NCBI RefSeq assembly: GCF_003324185.1
Contig: NZ_PXUP01000004.1
Coordinates: forward strand, 1-64,000
Reading direction: 5' to 3'
From: Faecalibacterium prausnitzii
GTDB lineage: Bacteria > Bacillota > Clostridia > Oscillospirales > Ruminococcaceae
Length of the DNA stretch: 64,000 bases
The notes under the pieces were generated by a model. It saw only the letters and a list, made by a program, of their open reading frames with translations, made no database searches and was not told the origin of the DNA. A program made the position numbers and the translations under genes. Below, piece by piece: positions 27,749-35,453 of the stretch (positions within the stretch are counted from its first letter, which is position 1; each line of letters begins with the position of its first letter).

Positions 27749-28282
27749 TCATTTTTCAAGGATCGCGCGGATTTGAGCAAGGTCGGCGGCAAAGGTGATA
27801 TTCCGCTGCCGCGCCGGAGTAGAAAGCCCCATGGTGATCATCTGCTGCAAAAGCTGATGCAGGGGCTGGTAGTAGCCGTTCAGGTCGTAGAGGATGCAGG
27901 GCGCGTCCAGCTGCCCCAGCGACAGCTTGCTGATGACCTCGGTGATCTCCTCCAGCGTACCGGTGCCGCCTGGAAACGCGATAAAGGCATCCCCCAGCTC
28001 GATCATTTTGGTCTTGCGGGAGGGGATGTCCTCGGTCACGATCAACTCGGTCAGTCCCTCATGCTGCAGCTCTGCGTCCAGAAAGCACTTGGGTTCTACG
28101 CCGGTCACCCGGCCGCCTGCGGCCAGCACACTGTCGGCCAAAAGCCCCATCAGGCCGCTTTTGCTGCCGCCGTACACCAGCGCGTTGCCGCTTTCGCCGA
28201 TCCAGCGCCCCAGCTGCTGCACAGCCTGCGGCAGTGCAGGGTCGGTACCAAGGTTTGCCCCCAGATACACGGTAATGTTCAT
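27749..28282 (-). CDS. LOG family protein (TIGR00730)
   Basis: A 177-aa Rossmann-fold protein. The PGGxGTxxE signature is present as FPGGTGTLEEITE (about 102-114), with upstream VYGGSKSGLMG and RKTKMIELGDAF, as in cytokinin-activating LOG enzymes that release a nucleobase from a nucleoside monophosphate. In bacteria without cytokinins the substrate is uncertain. It is the last gene of a four-gene minus-strand operon, 22 bp after a chromate-transporter subunit gene. Confidence 0.9.
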   Translation of the reverse strand: MNITVYLGANLGTDPALPQAVQQLGRWIGESGNALVYGGSKSGLMGLLADSVLAAGGRVTGVEPKCFLDAELQHEGLTELIVTEDIPSRKTKMIELGDAFIAFPGGTGTLEEITEVISKLSLGQLDAPCILYDLNGYYQPLHQLLQQMITMGLSTPARQRNITFAADLAQIRAILEK

Positions 28283-28304
28283 TTTGTCAACCTCTCCTTC
28301 CGGG

Positions 28305-28877
28305 TCAGATGCTCCACAGCACCGCGCCCAGCACCGCAGAAAGTAAGATCATCCCGATGGGGGACGGCGCTTTCTGCGTTTTCTTTTTATAGGCAAAATG
28401 CAGAATGCCCAGCAGGGCAAACACCGCCAGTGCACGCATATCCGGAGCAAAGCCGCCGACAAGGGTGGTAAAGCCGCCCAGCGTGGAAAGCCCCATGGTG
28501 CAGGCGGTGGCCAGGATCATAGCCACCACGCAGGGACGTACCCCAGCCAAAAAGGCGTTGACCCCGGCGTACTTCATCAGGCTGTGCAGCGCCGCTGCAA
28601 TGAGCAGAATGATGACAAAAGAGGGCAACACCACCCCCACCGTTGCCACAAAGGAGCCTGCCAGCCCCGCCTGCGAAGCGCCGATAAAGGTGGCCATGTT
28701 CACCGCCAGCGGGCCGGGCGTAGACTCTGACACTGCGATAAAGCTGAGAAATTCGCTCTCGGTCAGCCAGCAGTGCCCCAGCACCGTTTCCCGTACCAGC
28801 GAGATCATGCCGTAGCCGCCGCCAAAGGACACTGCACCGATGACAAGGAAATTCCAGAACAGCTCCAACAAGATCAT
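28305..28877 (-). CDS. Chromate transporter (CHR) half protein, second subunit
   Basis: A 190-aa membrane protein equal to one CHR domain. The GAVSFGGGYGMISLV start motif and STPGPLAVNMATFIG are the CHR signatures. The preceding gene encodes the other half, and the two form a short-chain CHR pair thought to work as a heterodimer. ATG 28877 overlaps the upstream stop in ATGA, so translation is coupled; a longer upstream frame is a shadow. The family exports chromate in some bacteria; the physiological substrate here is unknown. Confidence 0.92.
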   Translation of the reverse strand: MILLELFWNFLVIGAVSFGGGYGMISLVRETVLGHCWLTESEFLSFIAVSESTPGPLAVNMATFIGASQAGLAGSFVATVGVVLPSFVIILLIAAALHSLMKYAGVNAFLAGVRPCVVAMILATACTMGLSTLGGFTTLVGGFAPDMRALAVFALLGILHFAYKKKTQKAPSPIGMILLSAVLGAVLWSI

Positions 28878-29449
28878 TTTGTGCCGCCTTTCTTCCCCCG
28901 CCCTATCGCGTAGGCCAGCACCCCGGCTGCGCCGCAAAGCAAAATGCAGCAGATGGAGGAAAATTTTACCGCCAGCATAGAGCAGCCCACCATGGCCGCC
29001 AGCACCACCGCCACCACTGCCGTGTTGAAGGGGGTGCGCTGCAAGTTTTTGAGCATCTTGACCCCTGCGGATAAGATCAGGTAGATGACACAGGCCTGAA
29101 TGCCCTTGAAGGCATTCGCTACCACCGTCAGCTGCAAAAAGCGGTCGAAGAAGAGCGAAATAAGGTAGATGACTGCAAAGGACGGCAGGCACACTGCCAG
29201 AGTGGAAGCCGCCGCACCGGCAACACCAGCCAGCTTATAGCCGATGTAGGTGGCGCTGTTCACCGCCACAGGGCCGGGGGTGGACTCGGCAATAGCGACC
29301 ATATCCAGAAACTCCTCCCGGGTGAGCCAGCGCTTTTTTTCTACAAATTCGTGTTCCAGCAGCGCCACCATGGCGTAGCCGCCGCCAAAAGTAAAGGCAC
29401 CGATCTTGAAAAAGGTGCCGAACAGTTCCCTCGTCTTGGACATAGGCAT
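28874..29449 (-). CDS. Chromate transporter (CHR) half protein, first subunit
   Basis: A 191-aa single-CHR membrane protein. IGAFTFGGGYAMVALLE and AESTPGPVAVNSATYIG are the family motifs. The Pro-Gly-Pro and the FGGGY match the partner gene at 28305-28877. GGAGGA lies just before the start; ATG 29449 and ATG 29443 are both possible. It begins 15 bp after the thioesterase gene and overlaps its partner by 4 nt. Confidence 0.92.
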   Translation of the reverse strand: MPMSKTRELFGTFFKIGAFTFGGGYAMVALLEHEFVEKKRWLTREEFLDMVAIAESTPGPVAVNSATYIGYKLAGVAGAAASTLAVCLPSFAVIYLISLFFDRFLQLTVVANAFKGIQACVIYLILSAGVKMLKNLQRTPFNTAVVAVVLAAMVGCSMLAVKFSSICCILLCGAAGVLAYAIGRGKKGGTK

Positions 29450-29464
29450 TTTTCCTCCGGGCAC

Positions 29465-30202
29465 TTACTGTTTGACCGGCTCCAGTTCCAGATAGCACTC
29501 GAAAGCCGTTTTGTCCGCGTGCTTGGCAATAAAGTACCAGCCATCATCCGAGGGGGTGTAGAAAACCTCCACCTGCTGCCCCATGGGGACTTCGCGGTGG
29601 TAATTGATGGAGGCGAACTTCACAACATGATCGCGCATGATCTCCAGCGGCAGCGCGTCACAGACGATATCCAGATAAAAAGCGTTATTGATGTGGTAGT
29701 GCAGGTCGCACTGGGAGTAGCGCGCCGTAAACAGGCCGGCGCTGGTCAGGCTGTCCCGGCGCTTATGCAGCAAAAGGGGCAGTTTCTCTTCCACCGTCTC
29801 GTTCCAGTATCCCTCTACCGTCCAGCCCGGCTGGCGCAGGATGTGCCCATCCTCAAGGCTGGACATGATCCAGCGGCTGTCCACCATGGCTACTTCCTGC
29901 CCGGCTTCGTCCGTAAGGGTGGTGACGCGCTTGATGGAGCCGCGGAGAGCCTTTTCTGAGCGGGAGCAAAGGGTCAAAGTCTCGCCCCGGCGGGGCACAC
30001 GGTTAAACCGCAGCGCCTGCTTGCCCACCAGAAACGCTACGCCGTGATCCTCAAAAAACTTATCGTCCATGCCAAAGTGGCGGGCATGCATGGAAGAGAT
30101 CTGCTCCACATAGCGCAGCAGGGCGCTGGCCTTGAGCAGGCTGTGGCAGTCTGCGTCGGCATTTTCTACCACGGCAGTACCTTGATAATAAAATTGTTCC
30201 AT
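29465..30202 (-). CDS. Acyl-ACP thioesterase
   Basis: A 245-aa protein with two tandem hot-dog folds, like bacterial FatA/FatB-type acyl-ACP thioesterases, which release free fatty acids from acyl carrier protein. The first fold has the helix LLRYVEQISSMHARHFG, and the second begins YSQCDLHYHINNAFYLDIVCD, where the Asp, Asn and His positions match the catalytic region. It heads the operon with the CHR pair and LOG, an association with no obvious common theme. Confidence 0.9.
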   Translation of the reverse strand: MEQFYYQGTAVVENADADCHSLLKASALLRYVEQISSMHARHFGMDDKFFEDHGVAFLVGKQALRFNRVPRRGETLTLCSRSEKALRGSIKRVTTLTDEAGQEVAMVDSRWIMSSLEDGHILRQPGWTVEGYWNETVEEKLPLLLHKRRDSLTSAGLFTARYSQCDLHYHINNAFYLDIVCDALPLEIMRDHVVKFASINYHREVPMGQQVEVFYTPSDDGWYFIAKHADKTAFECYLELEPVKQ

Positions 30203-30221
30203 AGTCTTTCCCTCCTATCGG

Positions 30222-30258
30222 AAAAAGGCCGCCGCACCACGTCCGGGACGGCAGCCTT
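30222..30258 (-). terminator. Terminator of the potABCD operon
   Basis: AAGGCCGCCG (30225-30234) pairs with CGGCAGCCTT (30249-30258), one G-U pair in the minus-strand RNA, followed by T5. Confidence 0.75.
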
Positions 30259-30269
30259 GGTTGAAACGA

Positions 30270-31502
30270 TCAATACTGATTGCGGGTCTTTCTGCGCACT
30301 TTGCGCCAGATATTGAAGCAGGCCAGCGCCAGCATGGCCAGCAGCAGCAGCAAAAACAGGTAGCTGCCGCCGCCCTCGTCGTAGCTCTTCATCTCGCTCC
30401 ACTTCAGATCCAGTTCGCTGTTCACCTCATCGCTCAGGGCGGTGAACACCTTCTCGCGGGCGGCGTCCTCCTCAGACGGATAGGCGATCTCACTGGTCTT
30501 CAGATCCTCGTCCAGCACCTCCCAAACATCGTGCATGGGGGTGGTGTAGCCGATGTACTCGCTGTTGGCCTTGCCGATATCGGTCTCGCACATGAAGTTG
30601 ATGAACATCTCGGCGGCCTCTTTGTGCTCGCTGGCAGCAGGCACAGCCATGCAGTCCACCGAAAGCACACTGCCCTCCTCCGGGAACACCCAAGCCAGAT
30701 CCGGGTTATCGTCGATCATGGTAATGGCATCGCCGGAGTAGTACACGCCGATGGCCGCCTCGCCGCCGATCATCTTATCAAAGATCTCGTCCATGACGTA
30801 GGCCTGCACCAGCGGCTTCTGTGCCTTGAGCTCCTCTACCACCTCGTCCACCTCTTCCGGGGTGGCGGGGTTGATGCTGTGGCCGCTCTTGAACGCGGCG
30901 ATGGCGTAGGCATCGCGGCTGTTGTTGAACATCAGAATGTTGCCCGCATACTGCTCATCCCACAGGTCTGCCCAGCAGGTAGGGGCTTCGTCCACCATAG
31001 TGGTGTTGTAGATGATGCCGGTGGTGCACAGCATATAGGGTACGGTGTAGGCGTTCTGCGGGTCGTAATCCGGGTTGCGATAGCCCATATCGATCTTCTG
31101 GAAATTGGGGATATTCTCGTAGTCAAGGGGTGCAAGCATCCCCTCGTTGATCATCTTTGCCACCATGTAGTCGGAGGGGATGATCACATCGTAGTTGGCT
31201 GCGCCGGACTTGAGCTTGGCGTACAGGGACTCGTTGGAGTCGAAGGTGGTGTAGTTCACCTTGATGCCGGTCAGCTTTTCAAAGGCAGCAACCACGTCCA
31301 CACTGTCGTCCGAGCCGTTGGAGATGTACTCGCCCCAGTTATAGACATTCAGGGTGACGTTCTGCCCCTTGAAGCGGGTCCAGTCGTAAGCGTCCGACAC
31401 CGAGACGTCCTCGGTCACCTCAATAGTACCGGCGGCAAGCACCGGCAGTGCGGCGCACAGCGCCACAGCCAGCGTCAGCAGCAATGCAGCAATGCGTTTC
31501 AT
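30270..31502 (-). CDS. potD: Spermidine/putrescine ABC transporter substrate-binding protein with C-terminal membrane anchor
   Basis: A 410-aa PotD-type binding protein. The signal peptide (about 1-24, ending LPVLAAG) has no lipobox cysteine. The mature domain shows NVYNWGEYI, NYDVIIPSDYMVAKM and VFPEEGSVLSVDCMAVP, typical of polyamine-binding proteins. Unusually, it ends in a hydrophobic helix (about 380-398) followed by a basic tail (RKVRRKTRNQY), so it is anchored by its C-terminus and not by lipid. Its start overlaps the potC stop by 4 nt. Specificity is inferred from operon and family. Confidence 0.94.
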   Translation of the reverse strand: MKRIAALLLTLAVALCAALPVLAAGTIEVTEDVSVSDAYDWTRFKGQNVTLNVYNWGEYISNGSDDSVDVVAAFEKLTGIKVNYTTFDSNESLYAKLKSGAANYDVIIPSDYMVAKMINEGMLAPLDYENIPNFQKIDMGYRNPDYDPQNAYTVPYMLCTTGIIYNTTMVDEAPTCWADLWDEQYAGNILMFNNSRDAYAIAAFKSGHSINPATPEEVDEVVEELKAQKPLVQAYVMDEIFDKMIGGEAAIGVYYSGDAITMIDDNPDLAWVFPEEGSVLSVDCMAVPAASEHKEAAEMFINFMCETDIGKANSEYIGYTTPMHDVWEVLDEDLKTSEIAYPSEEDAAREKVFTALSDEVNSELDLKWSEMKSYDEGGGSYLFLLLLLAMLALACFNIWRKVRRKTRNQY

Positions 31503-32347
31503 CGTGCGCCCTCCTTTCGCAGCGTTTTCTGATCCCGGCGGTAGCTGCGGCTCTCCATGGCATTGGACACCAGAATGACGCTGAGGATGACCACGAACAT
31601 GATGGTGGACAACGCGTAGATCTCCGGGCTGACCTTTTTACGGGTCATGGAGTAGATGGCAATGGGCAGGGTCTCCACGGTGCCGCAGTTGAAGTAGGAG
31701 ATCATGAAATCGTCGATGGAATAGGTCAGGCAGATGAGGAAGGCAGAAAGGATGGCGGGGCTGATCTCCGGCAGAATGACCTTGAAGAAGGCCTGCCGGG
31801 GGTCGCAGCCAAGATCCAGCGCTGCCTCGTACAGCTTGATATCCAGCTGCTTGAGCTTGGGGCTTACGTTAAAGATAACGTAAGGCACGTTGAACGCGAT
31901 ATGCGCAATGAGCAGCGTGGGCAGACCCATGATGTTGTCCGGCAGCCATGCGGACTGCGTGGCAAAGCGCTGGTAGGCCACGAACAGCAGCATCAGGGAG
32001 ATGCCGGTGATGATCTCCGGGTTGACCACCGGGATATAAGTGATGTTGGTCACCAGCAGGCGGCTTTTGCGGCTCATGGAGGCAATGCCAAGGCTGGCTG
32101 CCGTGCCCAGCACCGTGGCGATGATGGCAGACAGGATGGCCACCTCAACGGACACCCACAGCGCGTGGAGGATGGACGCATTCGTGAACAGGCTGCGGTA
32201 CCATTTAAAGGTAAAGCCTGTAAACAGCGAATAGCCCTTGCTCTGGTTGAAGCTGAACACGATCATGTAGGCAATGGGCAGGTACATGAAGCAGAAGAAC
32301 AGGATGATGTAGACCCGCTGCATCAGGCGCAGATGTTTTGTTTTCAT
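31499..32347 (-). CDS. potC: Spermidine/putrescine ABC transporter permease
   Basis: A 282-aa inner-membrane permease with about six helices and the cytoplasmic EAA loop (EAALDLGCDPRQAFFKVILP) that contacts the ATPase. It overlaps the potB stop in TGATG and the potD start in ATGA. The order potA-potB-potC-potD is standard. Confidence 0.95.
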   Translation of the reverse strand: MKTKHLRLMQRVYIILFFCFMYLPIAYMIVFSFNQSKGYSLFTGFTFKWYRSLFTNASILHALWVSVEVAILSAIIATVLGTAASLGIASMSRKSRLLVTNITYIPVVNPEIITGISLMLLFVAYQRFATQSAWLPDNIMGLPTLLIAHIAFNVPYVIFNVSPKLKQLDIKLYEAALDLGCDPRQAFFKVILPEISPAILSAFLICLTYSIDDFMISYFNCGTVETLPIAIYSMTRKKVSPEIYALSTIMFVVILSVILVSNAMESRSYRRDQKTLRKEGAR

Positions 32348-33162
32348 CAGGATACGCCCTCCATTTCATCCTCGTCAAAGCTGGATGTAAAGCTCATGCA
32401 CAGCAGTACGATGATCATCAGCACAAGGCTCATGGCAGAGCCGACGTTCAGGTTGTAGCTGTTGCCCAAGAACTGCATCTCGATCAAGTCACCGATCAGC
32501 AGATTAGAGCCGCCGCCCAGCATACGGCTGATGACAAAGGTAGACACTGCAGGCACGAACACCATGGTGATGCCGGTGCTGATGCCCGGCACGCTCATGG
32601 GGATGAGCACCCGCACAAGGGTCTTGGTGGTGTTGGCACCAAGATCCTGCGCAGCTTCCACAAGGCTCTGGTCGATCTTGGTCATGCTGGTGTACAGCGG
32701 CAGGATCATGTAGGGCACATAGTTATACACCATGCCCAGCACTACCGCACCGGAGGTGTTGAGCATGGTATAGGGGCCAAGGCCGATAAAGCCCAGCAGG
32801 GTGTTCACCGGGCCATTGACGCTGAGCAGACCCATCCATGCGTAGGTACGCAGCAAAAAGTTCATCCACATGGGCAGCATGACCAGCATAAGCATGATGT
32901 GCTGCTTGTTCACCCGCAACCGGGACAGAAAATAGCCCACCGGGAAGGCGATGACAAGGCAGATAACCGTGGCAATAAGCGCCAGCAGCAGACTGCGGGC
33001 AAACACCGAGCCGTAGCCGCTGATGGAGGTGAGGTTATTCAGGGTAAAGTTGCCCTCGGCATCGGTCATGGCATAGTACACCACAATGAACAGAGGCACA
33101 ACGGTAAACAGCACCATCCATACAAAGTACGGATAGGCCAGCTTTTTATCATAGATCTTCAT
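32347..33162 (-). CDS. potB: Spermidine/putrescine ABC transporter permease
   Basis: A 271-aa permease with about six helices and an EAA loop (EAAQDLGANTTKTLVRVLIP). It starts 6 bp after potA and shares one base with potC. The start is ATG 33162 (MKIYDKKLAYP). Confidence 0.95.
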   Translation of the reverse strand: MKIYDKKLAYPYFVWMVLFTVVPLFIVVYYAMTDAEGNFTLNNLTSISGYGSVFARSLLLALIATVICLVIAFPVGYFLSRLRVNKQHIMLMLVMLPMWMNFLLRTYAWMGLLSVNGPVNTLLGFIGLGPYTMLNTSGAVVLGMVYNYVPYMILPLYTSMTKIDQSLVEAAQDLGANTTKTLVRVLIPMSVPGISTGITMVFVPAVSTFVISRMLGGGSNLLIGDLIEMQFLGNSYNLNVGSAMSLVLMIIVLLCMSFTSSFDEDEMEGVS

Positions 33163-33168
33163 GGCACA

Positions 33169-34215
33169 TCACCCCTCGCTCCGCGCCATGATATGGATCT
33201 CGTTGGGGCCGATGCGCATACCGATGGTCTCGCCGGGGGTGCAGGCACGGGTGGAGTGGATCAGCCACTCGCGGCCTTCGCACTCCACGTGCATCTCAAA
33301 GTGCACGCCCTTGAAGATGACATCATTCACCACGCCCACAAGCTGACCCTCCACAGGGGATACCACCTCGATATCCTCCGGGCGCACCACCACCTGCACG
33401 CTCTGCTCCCGGGCAAAGCCGCGGTCCACGCAGGGGAAATCCACGCCGGAGAAGGACACCAGAAAGTCCTTGTGCATCACGCCGTCCACGATGTTGGAAT
33501 CGCCGATAAAGTCTGCCACAAAGGCATTTTTCGGCTCGTTGTAGATATCCTCCGGGGTGCCGATCTGCTGCACCTTGCCGCCGTTCATAACCACGACGGT
33601 ATCGGACATGGTAAGCGCTTCCTCCTGATCGTGGGTGACATAGATAAAGGTGATGTTCATCTCGCGCTGCAACCGCTTGAGCTCCAGCTGCATCTCCTTG
33701 CGCAGCTTCAGGTCCAGCGCACCCAGCGGCTCGTCCAGCAGCAGGATCTCCGGCTCGTTGACCAGACTGCGGGCAATGGCCACGCGCTGCTGCTGACCGC
33801 CGGACATCTGGCTGATGCTGCGGCGCTCGAAGCCCTTTAAGCCCACGACCTCCAGCATATCGCGCACCTTGCGACGGATGGTGTCCTCGTCCAGTTTTTT
33901 GAGCCGCAGACCAAAGGCCACGTTCTCGAACACGTTCAGGTGCGGGAACAGCGCGTATTTCTGGAACACGGTATTCACCGGGCGCTTGTAGGGCGGCACA
34001 CCGGTAATGTCCTCCCCTTTCAGCAGCACCTTGCCGGCGTTTGGCTCCAGAAAGCCTGCGATCAGGCGCAGGGTGGTGGTTTTGCCGCAGCCGGAGGAAC
34101 CGAGCAGCGTCACGAACTCCTTATCATGGATATCCAGATTCAGCCCATCCAGAATGCGCTGTCCATCAAATTCCACTACGATATCCCGCAGTGAAACGAC
34201 CACCGAGTTGTCCAT
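33169..34215 (-). CDS. potA: Spermidine/putrescine ABC transporter ATP-binding protein
   Basis: A 348-aa ATPase. Walker A is LLGSSGCGKTTT (about 37-48), the signature is QMSGGQQQRVAIAR, Walker B is ILLLDEPLGALD, and the H-loop His is in YVTHDQEEAL. The C-terminal TOBE region (about 270-345) is typical of PotA. AAGGAGG stands 12 nt before ATG 34215; the longer open frame upstream lies within the leader RNA. Expression probably depends on the structured leader at 34248-34341. Confidence 0.96.
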   Translation of the reverse strand: MDNSVVVSLRDIVVEFDGQRILDGLNLDIHDKEFVTLLGSSGCGKTTTLRLIAGFLEPNAGKVLLKGEDITGVPPYKRPVNTVFQKYALFPHLNVFENVAFGLRLKKLDEDTIRRKVRDMLEVVGLKGFERRSISQMSGGQQQRVAIARSLVNEPEILLLDEPLGALDLKLRKEMQLELKRLQREMNITFIYVTHDQEEALTMSDTVVVMNGGKVQQIGTPEDIYNEPKNAFVADFIGDSNIVDGVMHKDFLVSFSGVDFPCVDRGFAREQSVQVVVRPEDIEVVSPVEGQLVGVVNDVIFKGVHFEMHVECEGREWLIHSTRACTPGETIGMRIGPNEIHIMARSEG

Positions 34216-34247
34216 TTTATATGTTATCCTCCTTGTTCTCAGATACG

Positions 34248-34341
34248 AAAAAAGACAGGGAACCTGCCCCATCTTTTTTGCGTATAAGGGGTGCTCCGCC
34301 CCGCACAGAAGCATGATCTTGCGCGGCGGACTTACCCTGTC
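34248..34341 (-). promoter_or_regulatory. Structured attenuator leader of potABCD (riboswitch candidate)
   Basis: The transcript should begin near 34342. P1 pairs GACAGGG (34341-34335) with CCCTGTC (34260-34254) and encloses the leader. P2 pairs TCCGCC (34330-34325) with GGCGGA (34300-34295) and extends through GCGCA/TGTGC (34324-34320 with 34307-34303). A terminator hairpin (34279-34248) ends in T6 and uses the 3' arm of P1, so P1 and the terminator exclude each other. This is the layout of a riboswitch or similar attenuator. I recognise no known class. Confidence 0.55.
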
Positions 34342-34348
34342 ACGGTTT

Positions 34349-34377
34349 ATAATAAACAATCACAGTCGGATTGTCAA
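34349..34377 (-). promoter_or_regulatory. Promoter of potABCD
   Basis: On the minus strand a perfect TTGACA (34372-34377), a 17-bp spacer and TATTAT (34349-34354). Confidence 0.8.
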
Positions 34378-34417
34378 TCACTCTGCCGATGTTTGCCGCA
34401 ACTTTATAAAAAGCTGC

Positions 34418-34456
34418 AAAAAAATATACGCTGCACCTTGGTTTCGGTGCAGCGTA
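34418..34456 (-). terminator. Terminator of the GldA/F/G-like ABC operon
   Basis: TACGCTGCACC (34427-34437) pairs with GGTGCAGCGTA (34446-34456), followed on the minus strand by a T7 run. Confidence 0.85.
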
Positions 34457-34465
34457 CAAAAACAA

Positions 34466-35443
34466 TCATTCCTGCGTTTTCAGGTCGTTTTCCGTCAGCA
34501 GAAGCGCCTGCACAGTGCTTGTATCCACTGTGTATACCGAGGTATCCCCTTCCACCTGCAGATACCACCCGTCCGTACCGCAGGCGTAGGCCAGCTGCAC
34601 GGTGGAGCCGTCCTCGCTGGTGACTACGGCGGTGAATACCGGTGCATCAAAACCGCAGGCGGCAAGGTCTGCGTCCGTAGTCTGAGCGGTGGCATAGGTG
34701 CACAGAGCAGACAGCAGGCCTTGCACCTTATCCTGTGCAAGGCCTGCGGCGGGGTCAGAGGCCAGCCGCCACACCGTCTCGTAGGCAGTGGAAGAAGCGC
34801 TGTCAGCGCTTTCGGTCGTCTCACTGACGGCGTTCAGGGTGACGGAGGTGCCATCTGCCAGCGTATAGGCTACCTGCGTAATGGCCGAAGCGGTGAGTCC
34901 GGTGGGGCAGAAGCTGCCGAAGAGCCCGGCCTTATCCAGCTGGAAGCAGGCGGCTTTGTTGCCGCTGACGGTGTAGATGGCATCGTCCCCGGCTTTTTGC
35001 ACATAGAGATCCCCGGTGACCGGGTTTTCTGCCCCGAAGGTCAGGGTAGTGCTCTGCCCTGCCGCCGTGACCGTGACCGTGAGCTGCGGGCTGTCCAGCC
35101 CGTAGTCCTCCCCTGCCTGCGGTGTCAGGCTGCGCTTGGCATTCAGCGCCATCAGGGCGGTGCGCATGGTGTTGCAGGCGCTCTCGTCCAGATGATAGGC
35201 GGGGTCCTGTGCCAGCTGCCAGCTGCCGCCGGAATATTGCAGGGTGTAGGTCTGGCCGTCGAAGGTGTATTCGATCTGCTCTAAGTCCTCAGCGGCAAAG
35301 CTGGAAAGCGGGATGCTGCCCTCGGCGGCGGCACTGGCGGCCTGCTCGGCCTTGGCGTTGCTGCGGATCACCGCCCACAGTGCCGCGCCCAGCAGCACTG
35401 CCGCTGCCAGCAACGCCAGCAGGACACGCTGTTTTGTTTTCAT
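34466..35443 (-). CDS. DUF4340 domain-containing protein of an ABC export operon
   Basis: A 325-aa protein with one N-terminal membrane helix (about 6-27) and a large extracytoplasmic part. Repeated segments of the type IEYTFDGQTYTLQY, WQLAQDPAYHLDE and YGLDSPQLTVTVTAAG resemble the DUF4340 repeats found beside GldG-like genes. ATG 35443 follows AAGGAG; a longer frame upstream runs into the previous gene. It is the last gene of a four-gene operon with an ABC ATPase, a permease and a GldG-like protein. Its role in the complex is unknown. Confidence 0.85.
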   Translation of the reverse strand: MKTKQRVLLALLAAAVLLGAALWAVIRSNAKAEQAASAAAEGSIPLSSFAAEDLEQIEYTFDGQTYTLQYSGGSWQLAQDPAYHLDESACNTMRTALMALNAKRSLTPQAGEDYGLDSPQLTVTVTAAGQSTTLTFGAENPVTGDLYVQKAGDDAIYTVSGNKAACFQLDKAGLFGSFCPTGLTASAITQVAYTLADGTSVTLNAVSETTESADSASSTAYETVWRLASDPAAGLAQDKVQGLLSALCTYATAQTTDADLAACGFDAPVFTAVVTSEDGSTVQLAYACGTDGWYLQVEGDTSVYTVDTSTVQALLLTENDLKTQE

Positions 35444-35453
35444 GGCGGTCTCC

